The notes under the pieces: generated by a model
The model's database searches: none
Told to the model about the DNA's origin: nothing
The model's input: the letters and a program-made list of their open reading frames with translations, nothing else
NCBI RefSeq assembly: GCF_000374645.1
Contig: NZ_KB894826.1
Coordinates: 1 to 37,670 of the forward strand
Direction: 5' to 3'
Length of the DNA stretch: 37,670 nucleotides
Source of the DNA: Arhodomonas aquaeolei DSM 8974
Lineage (GTDB): Bacteria; Pseudomonadota; Gammaproteobacteria; Nitrococcales; Nitrococcaceae
Made by a program: the position numbers and the translations under genes
In this document: one piece after another, positions 6,638-14,562 of the stretch
How the letters are laid out: every line of letters starts with the position of its first letter
Numbering within the stretch: the first letter of the stretch is position 1

Positions 6638-7438
6638 ATGTCTGTCATTGAGAAGGCCATACAGCGCGGCGCCGGGGAGGAGGGATCGAGCAGTGCCCCG
6701 ATTCGTGCCAACGGTGATGCCCGGGCGCTCGACATCGCGCGCATGCGTATGCCGCCCGCCTGGCCGTCAACGGCCCTGGAGGCCCGGAGGCTCGTCTACC
6801 CCGGCATGAAGGACGTGCGCATGCTCAACGCCTTCCGGCTGCTGCGCACAAGACTGTTCTCGGTAGCTGGGGGCGGCCGACTAACCGTCGCGGTTACCGG
6901 GGTTTCCCGGGGCGGAGGGGCGAGCTTCTCCGCACGTAACCTTGCCGCCGCACTCGCCATGGACGCGATTCAGACCGTGCTACTGGTGGACGCCAACCTG
7001 CGCCGCCCTGGGCTCGACGACTTGCTCGCGGAACCCGGCGACGGTCCCGTCACCGGACTCACGGACTACCTCGCGGGCCGTGTCGATGACCCGGCAGCAA
7101 TCATTCACGCCACCGGTGTGCCGCGCCTGCGCCTGATCCCCGCGGGCACACTGCGGACGGACGCCGTGGAGTCCATGTCCATGACCCGGCTGCGCGAGCT
7201 GTTCAACCATCTGCGCGCGCGTTACCCGGACCGCAACCTGGTCCTCGACCTGCCGCCGATCCTCGACGAGGCGGATGCCCGGATCCTGGCTGGCCTGGCG
7301 GACACGGTGGTGCTCGCCGTGCGTTACGGGCGCGACGCGGCGCACCGCGTGGAGGTGGCGGCGGACGTCATTCCCTCGGAGCGGTTCGGAGGGATCGTAT
7401 TCAACGACGAGCCGGTTGCACCGGCGGCATGGGGGTGA
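6638..7438 (+). CDS. BY-kinase homologue with degenerate Walker A (XrtA-associated type)
   Basis: A 266-residue cytoplasmic partner of the preceding PCP. I start it at ATG 6638 because GGGAGGG lies 7 bases ahead and MSVIEKA matches the conserved beginning of TIGR03018-type kinases. The ATG at 6617 lies upstream of that ribosome site. Walker A' is clear (VLLVDANLRRPGL, about 114-126) and a Walker B-like LVLDLPP follows. The Walker A region, however, reads TGVSRGGGASFSARN (87-101): aligned with the usual PGEGKST, the essential Lys is Ala95. No C-terminal tyrosine cluster is present; the protein ends NDEPVAPAAWG. It is therefore likely a pseudokinase or weak ATP binder that regulates the PCP rather than a normal autokinase. 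Confidence 0.85.
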   Translation: MSVIEKAIQRGAGEEGSSSAPIRANGDARALDIARMRMPPAWPSTALEARRLVYPGMKDVRMLNAFRLLRTRLFSVAGGGRLTVAVTGVSRGGGASFSARNLAAALAMDAIQTVLLVDANLRRPGLDDLLAEPGDGPVTGLTDYLAGRVDDPAAIIHATGVPRLRLIPAGTLRTDAVESMSMTRLRELFNHLRARYPDRNLVLDLPPILDEADARILAGLADTVVLAVRYGRDAAHRVEVAADVIPSERFGGIVFNDEPVAPAAWG

Positions 7439-7444
7439 GGCGAT

Positions 7445-8755
7445 ATGCGTGCATGGGGGAAAGGGCGCTGGCCGTGTGCCAGCGCGTTGTGGCTGCTGTC
7501 CGGCGTGTGGGGGCTATGTGCCGTCGCGGCGGCGGCCCCGCGGGGTGATTACAACGTCTTCCTGGAGCAGACCTATACCGATAACGCCCCGCTCGAGGCG
7601 GACGCGCAGCCCGACTGGATCACGGTCCTCGGCGTGGAAGGCGTGCTCAGCGAGCATGGTGGTCGCCTCGACGCGGACCTGCGGGCCCGCGTCGCTCGCG
7701 AGGAGTACCACCGCGATACCGTCGAGGACGACACGGCACTGAGCCTGCTCGTGGACACCCGCTACTGGTTGCGTCCGCGCACGTTTTCCTGGGCATTCTA
7801 CGACCGCTTCGCCCGGGTCGGCGAAACCGTCGAGGACGCCGACCGGCCGGGCGCCCAGCAGAACGCCAACGTCGTGTGGACCGGCCCCGACGCCGCCGTC
7901 CACCTCGGGCCCGTCGATGACTGGCTCCTCGGCGCCCGAGTGGGCCATACCTATTTCGAGTCCGATGCCGACAGCGTGCGTTACGCGGCGAATACCGGCT
8001 GGCGGCATCGCACCAATGAGAACTCGGAGCTCAGCCTGATCGGCCGTGCCCAGCAGGTCGACTTCAAGGAGGAGGCCGCCGCGGCGATCGACTACGACCG
8101 CTACGACCTCTTCGCCGGCCATCAGCGCACCGGAGGTTCGCCGCTGCAATGGCGCGCCCAGCTCGGCATGAGCCGGGTAGAGCTCGACGGCCGCGACAGC
8201 GATGACGCCCTGCTGCTCGACTCCGAGATCACGTACCGGCGCTCGGCGCCGACCCTCGTCGGCGCGCGCATCGCCCACCAGTACACGGACGCCACCGGAC
8301 GACTGCTCGACACCTCCGGCATCCTCCGCGGCCTGGAGCCGGTCACCGACCTGTCGGTCGGCACCTCGCTGATCTACGAGCGCCGCTACGAGCTGTTTTT
8401 GCGCCGCGAGGCCCCGATCTGGACTGCGGAGGCCCGGGGCTACTACGTCGACGAGGACTTCAAGACCGAGGACAGCGACCGCGACATCTCCGGCCTGCGC
8501 TTCTACGGCAGCCGGTCACTGAGCGCCCGCACGGACCTCGGCGGCGAGGTCTACGGCGAGCGGATCCACTATCAGCTCTTCGAGCGCGAGGACAAGGACT
8601 ACGGCGCGAGCCTGAGCCTGACCTGGCGGCTTAGCAGGGAACTGCGCCTGCGCGGGGCGGTAGGCCACATCGTGCGTAACAGCGACGTGGATGCGGCGGA
8701 ATACGAGGAGAACCGGGTGTTTCTCGCCCTGGTCTACGGAGGGAGTCTCGACTGA
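7445..8755 (+). CDS. Outer-membrane beta-barrel protein of the EPS system
   Basis: A 436-residue secreted protein. Residues 1-31 form a signal peptide (hydrophobic core ALWLLSGVWGLCAVAAAA), followed by FLEQTYTDN, which resembles the ExTYTDN start of the TIGR03016 family linked to exosortase A. The remainder alternates polar and aromatic residues in beta-strand style with many Arg/Asp/Glu turns (WRHRTNENSELSLIGRAQQV, LRLRGAVGHIVRNSDV) and ends VFLALVYGGSLD, consistent with a barrel. Its likely job is at the outer membrane with the OPX protein, but the exact role in this family is unknown. GGGGGTGAGG precedes the ATG, and the last base of the stop overlaps the next ATG. Confidence 0.8.
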   Translation: MRAWGKGRWPCASALWLLSGVWGLCAVAAAAPRGDYNVFLEQTYTDNAPLEADAQPDWITVLGVEGVLSEHGGRLDADLRARVAREEYHRDTVEDDTALSLLVDTRYWLRPRTFSWAFYDRFARVGETVEDADRPGAQQNANVVWTGPDAAVHLGPVDDWLLGARVGHTYFESDADSVRYAANTGWRHRTNENSELSLIGRAQQVDFKEEAAAAIDYDRYDLFAGHQRTGGSPLQWRAQLGMSRVELDGRDSDDALLLDSEITYRRSAPTLVGARIAHQYTDATGRLLDTSGILRGLEPVTDLSVGTSLIYERRYELFLRREAPIWTAEARGYYVDEDFKTEDSDRDISGLRFYGSRSLSARTDLGGEVYGERIHYQLFEREDKDYGASLSLTWRLSRELRLRGAVGHIVRNSDVDAAEYEENRVFLALVYGGSLD

Positions 8756-9672
8756 TGACCAACCCGATTGCGCCTGGCCGCTCGCGGCCACCGCCGCTCA
8801 ACGCCATGACCATCGACGTGGAGGACTACTTCCAGGTCGCCGCCCTGTCCGGTGCCATCGCCCCGAAGGACTGGGAGCGCTGGCCGCGGCGGGTCGAGGC
8901 GAACACCCGACGGTTGCTGGATCTCGTCGAGCGTCACGGCGTGCGCACCACCTGTTTCGTGCTGGGCTGGATCGCCGAGCGCCACCCGGTTCTCGTTCGC
9001 GAGATCGCTGACCGCGGCCACGAGATCGCATGTCACGGCTACAGCCACCAGCTCGTCTACGACCAGACGCCGGAGCGTTTCCGCGAGGAGACCCATCGCG
9101 CCCGGGTGCTGCTGGAGGATCAGGTCCAGCGTCCGGTCGTCGGCTATCGCGCGGCGAGCTATTCCATCACCCCGGCCTCCCGCTGGGCCCTCGACGTGCT
9201 CGTCGAGGAGGGCTTCCGTTACGACTCGAGCATCTTCCCGATCCGCCACGACCGCTATGGCATGCCCGGCGCCCCGCGCTATCCCCACCGGCTGACCACG
9301 CCGGCGGGCGGCGAGATCGTCGAGTTCCCCCTGACCACCTGGCGGGTACTCGGCCAAAGCGTGCCGGTGGCCGGCGGCGGCTATTTCCGGCTCCTGCCGT
9401 ACCCGCTGATCGCCCGCGGGCTGCGTGCCGCCGCGGCGGGGGGGCAGCCGACCGTTTTCTATCTTCACCCCTGGGAGGTTGATCCGGAGCAGCCCCGGGT
9501 CCCGGGGCTCTCGTGGCGCTCGCGGCTGCGCCATTACCGCAACCTGCATCGTACCGGCGAGCGTCTGGAGCGGCTGCTGGGCGAGATGAGCTTCGCGCCC
9601 ATGGGCGAGGTCCTGGCCACGATGGGCCTGCTCACCGAGGCGGGAGGTGCCCCGTGCCGGGCGTCGGCGTGA
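8755..9672 (+). CDS. Polysaccharide deacetylase, XrtA-system (DUF3473) type
   Basis: A 305-residue NodB-fold deacetylase that would remove N-acetyl (or O-acetyl) groups from the polymer or its precursor. The family motif MTIDVEDYFQ (about 18-27) carries the catalytic Asp pair and HEIACHGYSHQ gives the metal-binding His residues. YRAASYSI and a C-terminal DUF3473 tail (TVFYLHPWEVDPEQPR...) are typical of TIGR03006. No signal peptide is seen, so it probably acts in the cytoplasm or at the membrane on lipid-linked precursors. The ATG overlaps the previous stop (TGATG). The next gene begins 18 bases before this one ends. Confidence 0.92.
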   Translation: MTNPIAPGRSRPPPLNAMTIDVEDYFQVAALSGAIAPKDWERWPRRVEANTRRLLDLVERHGVRTTCFVLGWIAERHPVLVREIADRGHEIACHGYSHQLVYDQTPERFREETHRARVLLEDQVQRPVVGYRAASYSITPASRWALDVLVEEGFRYDSSIFPIRHDRYGMPGAPRYPHRLTTPAGGEIVEFPLTTWRVLGQSVPVAGGGYFRLLPYPLIARGLRAAAAGGQPTVFYLHPWEVDPEQPRVPGLSWRSRLRHYRNLHRTGERLERLLGEMSFAPMGEVLATMGLLTEAGGAPCRASA

Positions 9673-10742
9673 GCGCGGGTACCGCGCCGGCCTTGGTGCC
9701 AGTGCGGGTCATGATGTCCGGCCCCGGGGAGCGCTGGGACAGCACCGGCTGGGATGACTACGTCCGGGGCCACCCGGCGGCGAGCCTTTATCACGAGGCG
9801 GTCTTCCGTGGTCTGCTCACCGACGTGCTTGGCCATCGCACCTACTACCTCACGGCGCTCACGGACCAGGGGACCGTGGCGGGCGTGTTGCCGCTGGCCC
9901 GGCTGCGCAGCCCGATGTTCGGTGACTTCCTCGTGTCGCTGCCTTGCTTCAACTACGGCGGTGCGCTGGCCGATGGCGGAGCGGTCACCGACCGTCTGAT
10001 GGCCGCGGCGGTGGACCTGGGTGGCCAGCTCGGCGTGGACCACGCCGAGTTCCGCGATCTCGCCCTGCTCGACGGTGACTGGCCCGTGCGCACGGACAAG
10101 GTCGTCATGCACCTGGCGTTGCCGGACGACCCGGACACGCTCTGGAAGACGTTCGGATCGAAGCTCCGGGCCCAGGTGCGGCGCCCGCTCAAGGGCGGGG
10201 CCAGCGTGCACAGCGGGGGCGTCGAACAGCTGGACGACTTTTACGCGGTATTCGCGCGCAACATGCGCGATCTCGGCACGCCGGTCTACCCGCGGCGCTG
10301 GTTCCGACGCCTTTGTGAGGGTCTCGGGGAACGTGCCCACATCCTCGTGGTGCGCGTCGACGGCGTGCCTGCCGCAGCGGGCCTGCTGCTGCGCCACCGC
10401 GGGGTCATGGAGATCCCCTGGGCCTCCTCGGACCGGCGTTACAACCACCTCGGCGTGAACATGCTCCTCTACTGGGAGGCGTTGCGCCTGTCCGTGGAGC
10501 AGGGGGCGCGGACCTTCGACTTCGGCCGTTCCACCGTGGATTCTGGGACGTACCGTTTCAAACGCCAGTGGGGTGCCGAGCCGGTACCGCTGTACTGGCA
10601 TTACTGGCTGCCCGAGGGCGGGACGCTGCCGGGCCTCAACCCGGACAACCCGCGGTTTCGGCGGGCCATCCGCCTGTGGCAGCGGCTGCCGTTACCCATG
10701 GCCAACTGGCTGGGGCCGCGCGTCGTGCGGTATCTGCCGTGA
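9654..10742 (+). CDS. FemAB-like aminoacyl/acyl transferase, XrtA-system type
   Basis: A 362-residue protein with two tandem GNAT-like lobes of the FemAB family. Relatives transfer amino acids from aminoacyl-tRNA onto peptidoglycan, and TIGR03019 members occur with exosortase A loci. Recognisable stretches are HPAASLYHEAVFRGLL, FGSKLRAQVRRPLKGGA and YWEALRLSVEQGARTFDFG, then FKRQWGAEPVPLYWHYWLP near the C-terminus. I choose GTG 9654 because GGGAGG stands 6 bases ahead; GTG 9669 (overlapping the stop of the deacetylase) and ATG 9711 are alternatives. In context it would modify amino groups freed by the deacetylase just upstream, which is inference. The real donor (aminoacyl-tRNA or acyl-CoA) is not visible. 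Confidence 0.85.
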   Translation: MPGVGVSAGTAPALVPVRVMMSGPGERWDSTGWDDYVRGHPAASLYHEAVFRGLLTDVLGHRTYYLTALTDQGTVAGVLPLARLRSPMFGDFLVSLPCFNYGGALADGGAVTDRLMAAAVDLGGQLGVDHAEFRDLALLDGDWPVRTDKVVMHLALPDDPDTLWKTFGSKLRAQVRRPLKGGASVHSGGVEQLDDFYAVFARNMRDLGTPVYPRRWFRRLCEGLGERAHILVVRVDGVPAAAGLLLRHRGVMEIPWASSDRRYNHLGVNMLLYWEALRLSVEQGARTFDFGRSTVDSGTYRFKRQWGAEPVPLYWHYWLPEGGTLPGLNPDNPRFRRAIRLWQRLPLPMANWLGPRVVRYLP

Positions 10743-10758
10743 GCGGGAGGGGCTGACG

Positions 10759-12750
10759 ATGTGCGGACTCTGCGGCATTCTCCGACTCACTGCCTCGGCA
10801 CCCCCGGTCGAGGCCGAGGTGCTCGCGGGCATGATCGCCCGGATCGGCCACCGCGGCCCGGACGAGCAGCGCCTGCGCATCGAACCGGAGATCGGGCTCG
10901 GCCACGCCCGGCTATCGATCATCGACCTCGCCACCGGCAGCCAGCCCATCCACAACGAGGATCGGCGTATCTGGGTGGTGTTTAACGGCGAGGTCTTCAA
11001 CTACCCGGAGCTGCGCCGCGCCCTCCAGGCGCAGGGCCACCGCTTTTACACCGATACCGATACCGAGGTGCTGGTCCACCTTTACGAGGAGTACGGCGAC
11101 GACTTCGTCGAGCACCTCAACGGCCAGTTCGCCATCGCGCTGTGGGATGGCCGGCACCGCAGGCTGGTGCTCGTGCGCGACCGCGTGGGCATCGCGCCGC
11201 TGTACTACGCCGAACGGGACGGGCGGTTGCTGTTCGCCTCCGAGGTCAAGGCCCTTTTGCCGGCCCTCGGTGAGGCCCCGCGCATGGATCCTGCCGGCCT
11301 GGACCAGCTGTTGACCTTCTGGGCGCCGGTGGCGCCGCGGACCCTGTTCGCCGGCATCAGCGAGCTGCCGCCCGGTGAGATGCTTATCGCCGAAGGCGGC
11401 CGTTGCCGGCGCCGGCGCTACTGGCAATGGCAGTACCCGGAACACCCGGACGGCTACCTGCGGGATACACCCGAGAGCCTTGCCGAGAGCCTTCACGACC
11501 TGCTTGCCGACGCGGTGCGCGTGCGCCTGCGTGCCGATGTGCCGGTCGGGGCGTACCTCTCCGGCGGCCTGGACTCGGCGGTGATCACCGCGCTCATCCA
11601 CCGCCGTGCGGACGTGCCCCTGCGCACCTTCTCCCTGCGTTTCACCGACCCGGGCCTCGACGAGTCCGCCTTCCAGAGGGCGATGGTCGAGCACCTGCGG
11701 GCCGCCCACACGGCGGTGCCGGTCACCGATGAGCTCGTCGCCAACGGGCTGCCGGCGGCGGTCTGGCACGCGGAGATGCCGATGCTGCGCGCCGCGCCGG
11801 TGCCCATGGCGGCGCTGTCGGCGGCGGTGCGCGGGGCCGGCTACCGCGTGGTGCTCACCGGCGAGGGTGCCGACGAGGTGCTCGGCGGCTACGACCTCTT
11901 CAAGGAGGCCAAGATCCGCGCCTTCTGGGCGCGACAGCCCGACTCGCGGCTGCGTCCGCGCCTGCTCCGCCGGCTCTATCCCTATCTGGACATGACCCGG
12001 GGGCAGGGGCAGGTATACCTGGAGCGGTTCTTCGGCATGGGGCTGGACGATCCCTCGGGCGCGTTCTTCTCCCACCTCCCGCGCTGGACCACCACGGCGC
12101 GGACCAAGCAGTTCCTGAGCCCGGCCTACGCTGGCGCGGCTGTCGACGGGGCCCTGGCCGGGCTTGCGGAGGCACTGCCGGCGGGGATGCGGCGCTGGCA
12201 GGGCCTGGAGCGCGCCCAGTACCTGGAGGCGCGGACCCTCATGGCCGGCTACCTGCTCTCCGCCCAGGGGGACCGCATGCTCATGGCCAACGGCGTGGAG
12301 GGGCGGTTCCCGTATCTCGACCATCGCGTCATCGAGTTCGCCAACCGCCTGGAGCCTCGGCTGAAGCTGCGGGTGCTGCGCGAGAAACACCTGCTGCGGG
12401 AGGCCATGGCCGGCTACCTGCCGGCCGCGCTCACGCACCGCCACAAGCAGCCCTATCGGGCCCCGGACGCTGCCGCGTTCTTTCGCGGTACCACGCCGGC
12501 GTTCGTTGACGAGCTGCTCGCCCCCGGGAAGCTGGCGGATTACGGCTACTTCGACCCGTCGCGGGTCTCGCGGCTGCTGGCCAAGGCCCGGCGCGGCGGC
12601 ATCACCGGTTTCGCGGACAACATGGCCTTCATGGCCGTGCTCTCCACCCAGCTCTGGCACCGGCAGTTCGTCGAGGATTACCACCGGCAATTCGTCCGCC
12701 TCCGGCCCGAGGGCCTGCGGCAGGCGGTCACAATCGAAGCGGAGGCTTGA
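10759..12750 (+). CDS. AsnB-type glutamine amidotransferase, exosortase A-associated type
   Basis: A 663-residue class II amidotransferase. The start at 10759 puts the nucleophile Cys at position 2 (MCGLCGIL), with GGGAGGGG ahead. The glutaminase half has HRGPDE (31-36) and FNGEVFNY (75-82). The synthetase half has SGGLDS (268-273), the ATP pyrophosphate loop, and TGEGADEVLGGY (367-378). It would activate a carboxylate with ATP and add ammonia from glutamine. It resembles TIGR03108, found with exosortase A, where amidation of a sugar acid is suspected rather than asparagine synthesis. It heads a tight run with a carrier protein (1 base later), an AMP ligase and a NadE-like gene. A second AsnB lies at 25174. 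Confidence 0.93.
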   Translation: MCGLCGILRLTASAPPVEAEVLAGMIARIGHRGPDEQRLRIEPEIGLGHARLSIIDLATGSQPIHNEDRRIWVVFNGEVFNYPELRRALQAQGHRFYTDTDTEVLVHLYEEYGDDFVEHLNGQFAIALWDGRHRRLVLVRDRVGIAPLYYAERDGRLLFASEVKALLPALGEAPRMDPAGLDQLLTFWAPVAPRTLFAGISELPPGEMLIAEGGRCRRRRYWQWQYPEHPDGYLRDTPESLAESLHDLLADAVRVRLRADVPVGAYLSGGLDSAVITALIHRRADVPLRTFSLRFTDPGLDESAFQRAMVEHLRAAHTAVPVTDELVANGLPAAVWHAEMPMLRAAPVPMAALSAAVRGAGYRVVLTGEGADEVLGGYDLFKEAKIRAFWARQPDSRLRPRLLRRLYPYLDMTRGQGQVYLERFFGMGLDDPSGAFFSHLPRWTTTARTKQFLSPAYAGAAVDGALAGLAEALPAGMRRWQGLERAQYLEARTLMAGYLLSAQGDRMLMANGVEGRFPYLDHRVIEFANRLEPRLKLRVLREKHLLREAMAGYLPAALTHRHKQPYRAPDAAAFFRGTTPAFVDELLAPGKLADYGYFDPSRVSRLLAKARRGGITGFADNMAFMAVLSTQLWHRQFVEDYHRQFVRLRPEGLRQAVTIEAEA

Positions 12751-12751
12751 T

Positions 12752-13003
12752 ATGACCCATCGGCAGCAGCTGCGCGACTACATCCTGGAGAACTACCTGT
12801 TCACCAGCGATGCCTCGGCGTTGGACGACGACGCCTCCTTCCTCGAGCGGGGGATCATCGACTCCACGGGGATCATGGAGGTGATCGATTTCCTTGAGGA
12901 ACGCTTCGGCGTTCAGGTGCGCGACGAGGAGATGATCCCGGAGAACCTCGACTCGGTGAACCGGATCTGCCGCTTCCTCGAGCGCAAGCGGGCCGCGGCA
13001 TGA
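12752..13003 (+). CDS. Acyl carrier protein
   Basis: An 83-residue acidic four-helix carrier protein. The phosphopantetheine site is in GIIDSTGIMEVIDFLEERFG with Ser38 (the usual DSL reads DST here). The N-terminal helix is QQLRDYILENYLF. The start at 12752 is one base after the preceding stop, and the ATG of the AMP ligase overlaps its end by four bases, so the three are translationally linked. It would carry an acyl or aminoacyl thioester loaded by the downstream ligase, as DltC does for DltA. It is too specialised in context to be the fatty-acid ACP. Confidence 0.93.
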   Translation: MTHRQQLRDYILENYLFTSDASALDDDASFLERGIIDSTGIMEVIDFLEERFGVQVRDEEMIPENLDSVNRICRFLERKRAAA

Positions 13004-14562
13004 TGGCCGGCCCCGTCCTGCCGCTCGCGTGGTTCACGGCGAGCGCGCAGTCCGCCCCGGGGGCGGCCGCGCTGGAGTGCGACGGCCGTGTCACCACCTA
13101 CGGGGAGCTCCTCGCGGGCGCGGCTGGGGTGGCGGCGTGGCTGCGCGAGCGGGACATTGCACCGGGCGACCGGGTAGGCCTGCTCCTCGACGATGCCCCC
13201 GCCTACGTAGCGGCGTACTACGGGACCCTCGCCGCCGGCGGCGTGGTCGTGGCGTTGAATACCGCGGCCCACGCCGACAGCCTCATCGCGTGGCTCGGCC
13301 ATGCCGGTGCCCGCTTCCTGATCGCCGGCCCCCACCCGGACCTCGGGGCGGTGCTCGACGGCCACGCCCCGGAACACCTGCTCTTCACCGGCCGCGACGG
13401 GGTCCCGGCGGTCGCGGAGCGCTGGGACGGTGCGGTGGAGGCGGATGCCGAGTGGCGGCCGGCGCCGGCCACGGAGCGAACACTGGCCAGCCTGATCTAC
13501 ACCTCCGGGACCACCGGTACGCCCAAGGGGGTGATGATCAGCCACGGCAACCTGGCCGCCAACGTCGCCGCCATCGTCGATTACCTCCGCCTCGGTCCGC
13601 AGGACCGGACCGCGAGTCCGCTGCCGTTCCACTACTCGTATGGCAATTCGGTGCTGCACACCCACATGGCCGCCGGCGCCTGTCTCGTGCGTCTCGGCTC
13701 CATGGCCTACCCGCAGCGGGTCCTGGAGGCCCTGGCGGGATCGGCTATCACCGGTTTCTCGGGGGTGGCGGCCACCTATGCGCTGCTGCTCGGGCGGCAT
13801 CGCCCCGACGGCATCGTGCTGCCCCGGCTGCGCTACCTCACCCATGCCGGCGGCCCGATGCCGGCGCCGCTGCTGCAGCGGCTGCGCGAGACCTTCCCCC
13901 GGGCGGAGGTCTTCGTGATGTACGGCCAGACCGAGGCCACGGCCCGCATCGCCTACCTCCCGCCGGAGCGCCTGGACGAGCGCGCTGGCTCCGTGGGCCG
14001 GCCGTTGCCCGGCGTGCGGGTGTCCGTGCGTGACCCGGAAGGTCGGGCATGCCCAACCGGCACGCGCGGCGAGGTGTGGGTCAGCGGACCCAACGTCATG
14101 CAGGGCTACTGGCGGGCCCCGGAGCTCACCGCCGGCGTGCTCCGGGACGGCTGGCTGCACACCGGTGACCTGGGCTGGCTCGATGACGACGGCTTTCTCT
14201 ACCTGGCCGGACGGATCGGCGACGAGATCAAGACCGGTGCCCACCGGGTCAGTCCGGAAGAGATCGAGGAGGTCCTCGCCGGCTGTCCGGGTGTGGTGGA
14301 GGCAGGGGTCGTGGGCGTGCCCGACGATCTCCTCGGCCAGGTCATCCGTGCCGTGGTCGTGTCTGGCAGTGGCCCCAACGTCTCGCCGCGGGCGGTGCTC
14401 GCCCACTGCCGTGAGCGGCTGCCGCCCTACAAGATTCCCAGGGAGGTGATCTGCGCGGCGGCGCTGCCGCGCACCGCCTCCGGCAAGCTCCAGCGTTTCC
14501 GCCTCGCAGCGGAGCCCCTACCGGTCCAGCAGCCCACAGCCCTTGCGGAGGGTGAGACATGA
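13000..14562 (+). CDS. Acyl-AMP ligase (ANL superfamily), exosortase A-associated type
   Basis: A 520-residue adenylate-forming enzyme. It activates a carboxylic acid with ATP and presumably loads it onto the carrier protein just upstream. Core motifs are all present: LIYTSGTTGTPKGVMISHGN (A3, about 166-185), YGQTEATAR (A5), HTGDLGWLDDDGFLYLAGR (A7/A8 region) and the C-terminal PRTASGKLQR with the catalytic Lys. It fits TIGR03098, seen with XrtA loci, where a PLP decarboxylase (TIGR03099) is a usual neighbour. That decarboxylase is absent here, and the next gene is instead a NadE-like enzyme overlapping by four bases. The substrate acid is unknown. Confidence 0.92.
   Translation: MMAGPVLPLAWFTASAQSAPGAAALECDGRVTTYGELLAGAAGVAAWLRERDIAPGDRVGLLLDDAPAYVAAYYGTLAAGGVVVALNTAAHADSLIAWLGHAGARFLIAGPHPDLGAVLDGHAPEHLLFTGRDGVPAVAERWDGAVEADAEWRPAPATERTLASLIYTSGTTGTPKGVMISHGNLAANVAAIVDYLRLGPQDRTASPLPFHYSYGNSVLHTHMAAGACLVRLGSMAYPQRVLEALAGSAITGFSGVAATYALLLGRHRPDGIVLPRLRYLTHAGGPMPAPLLQRLRETFPRAEVFVMYGQTEATARIAYLPPERLDERAGSVGRPLPGVRVSVRDPEGRACPTGTRGEVWVSGPNVMQGYWRAPELTAGVLRDGWLHTGDLGWLDDDGFLYLAGRIGDEIKTGAHRVSPEEIEEVLAGCPGVVEAGVVGVPDDLLGQVIRAVVVSGSGPNVSPRAVLAHCRERLPPYKIPREVICAAALPRTASGKLQRFRLAAEPLPVQQPTALAEGET

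Noticed and set aside
9513-9653. Upstream extension of the FemAB-like frame inside the deacetylase gene.
   Set aside because: It is the shadow of the deacetylase. A good ribosome site stands before GTG 9654, and the conserved family region starts only after it.
10912-12690. A 592-residue open frame antisense to the first AsnB gene (and similar long ones at 12913-14406, 25165-26847, 3334-4335 and 19031-20572).
   Set aside because: GC-rich codon bias leaves long open antisense frames. The plus-strand readings have clear domains and overlapping start/stop codons; the antisense products are Arg/His/Gln-rich without motifs.
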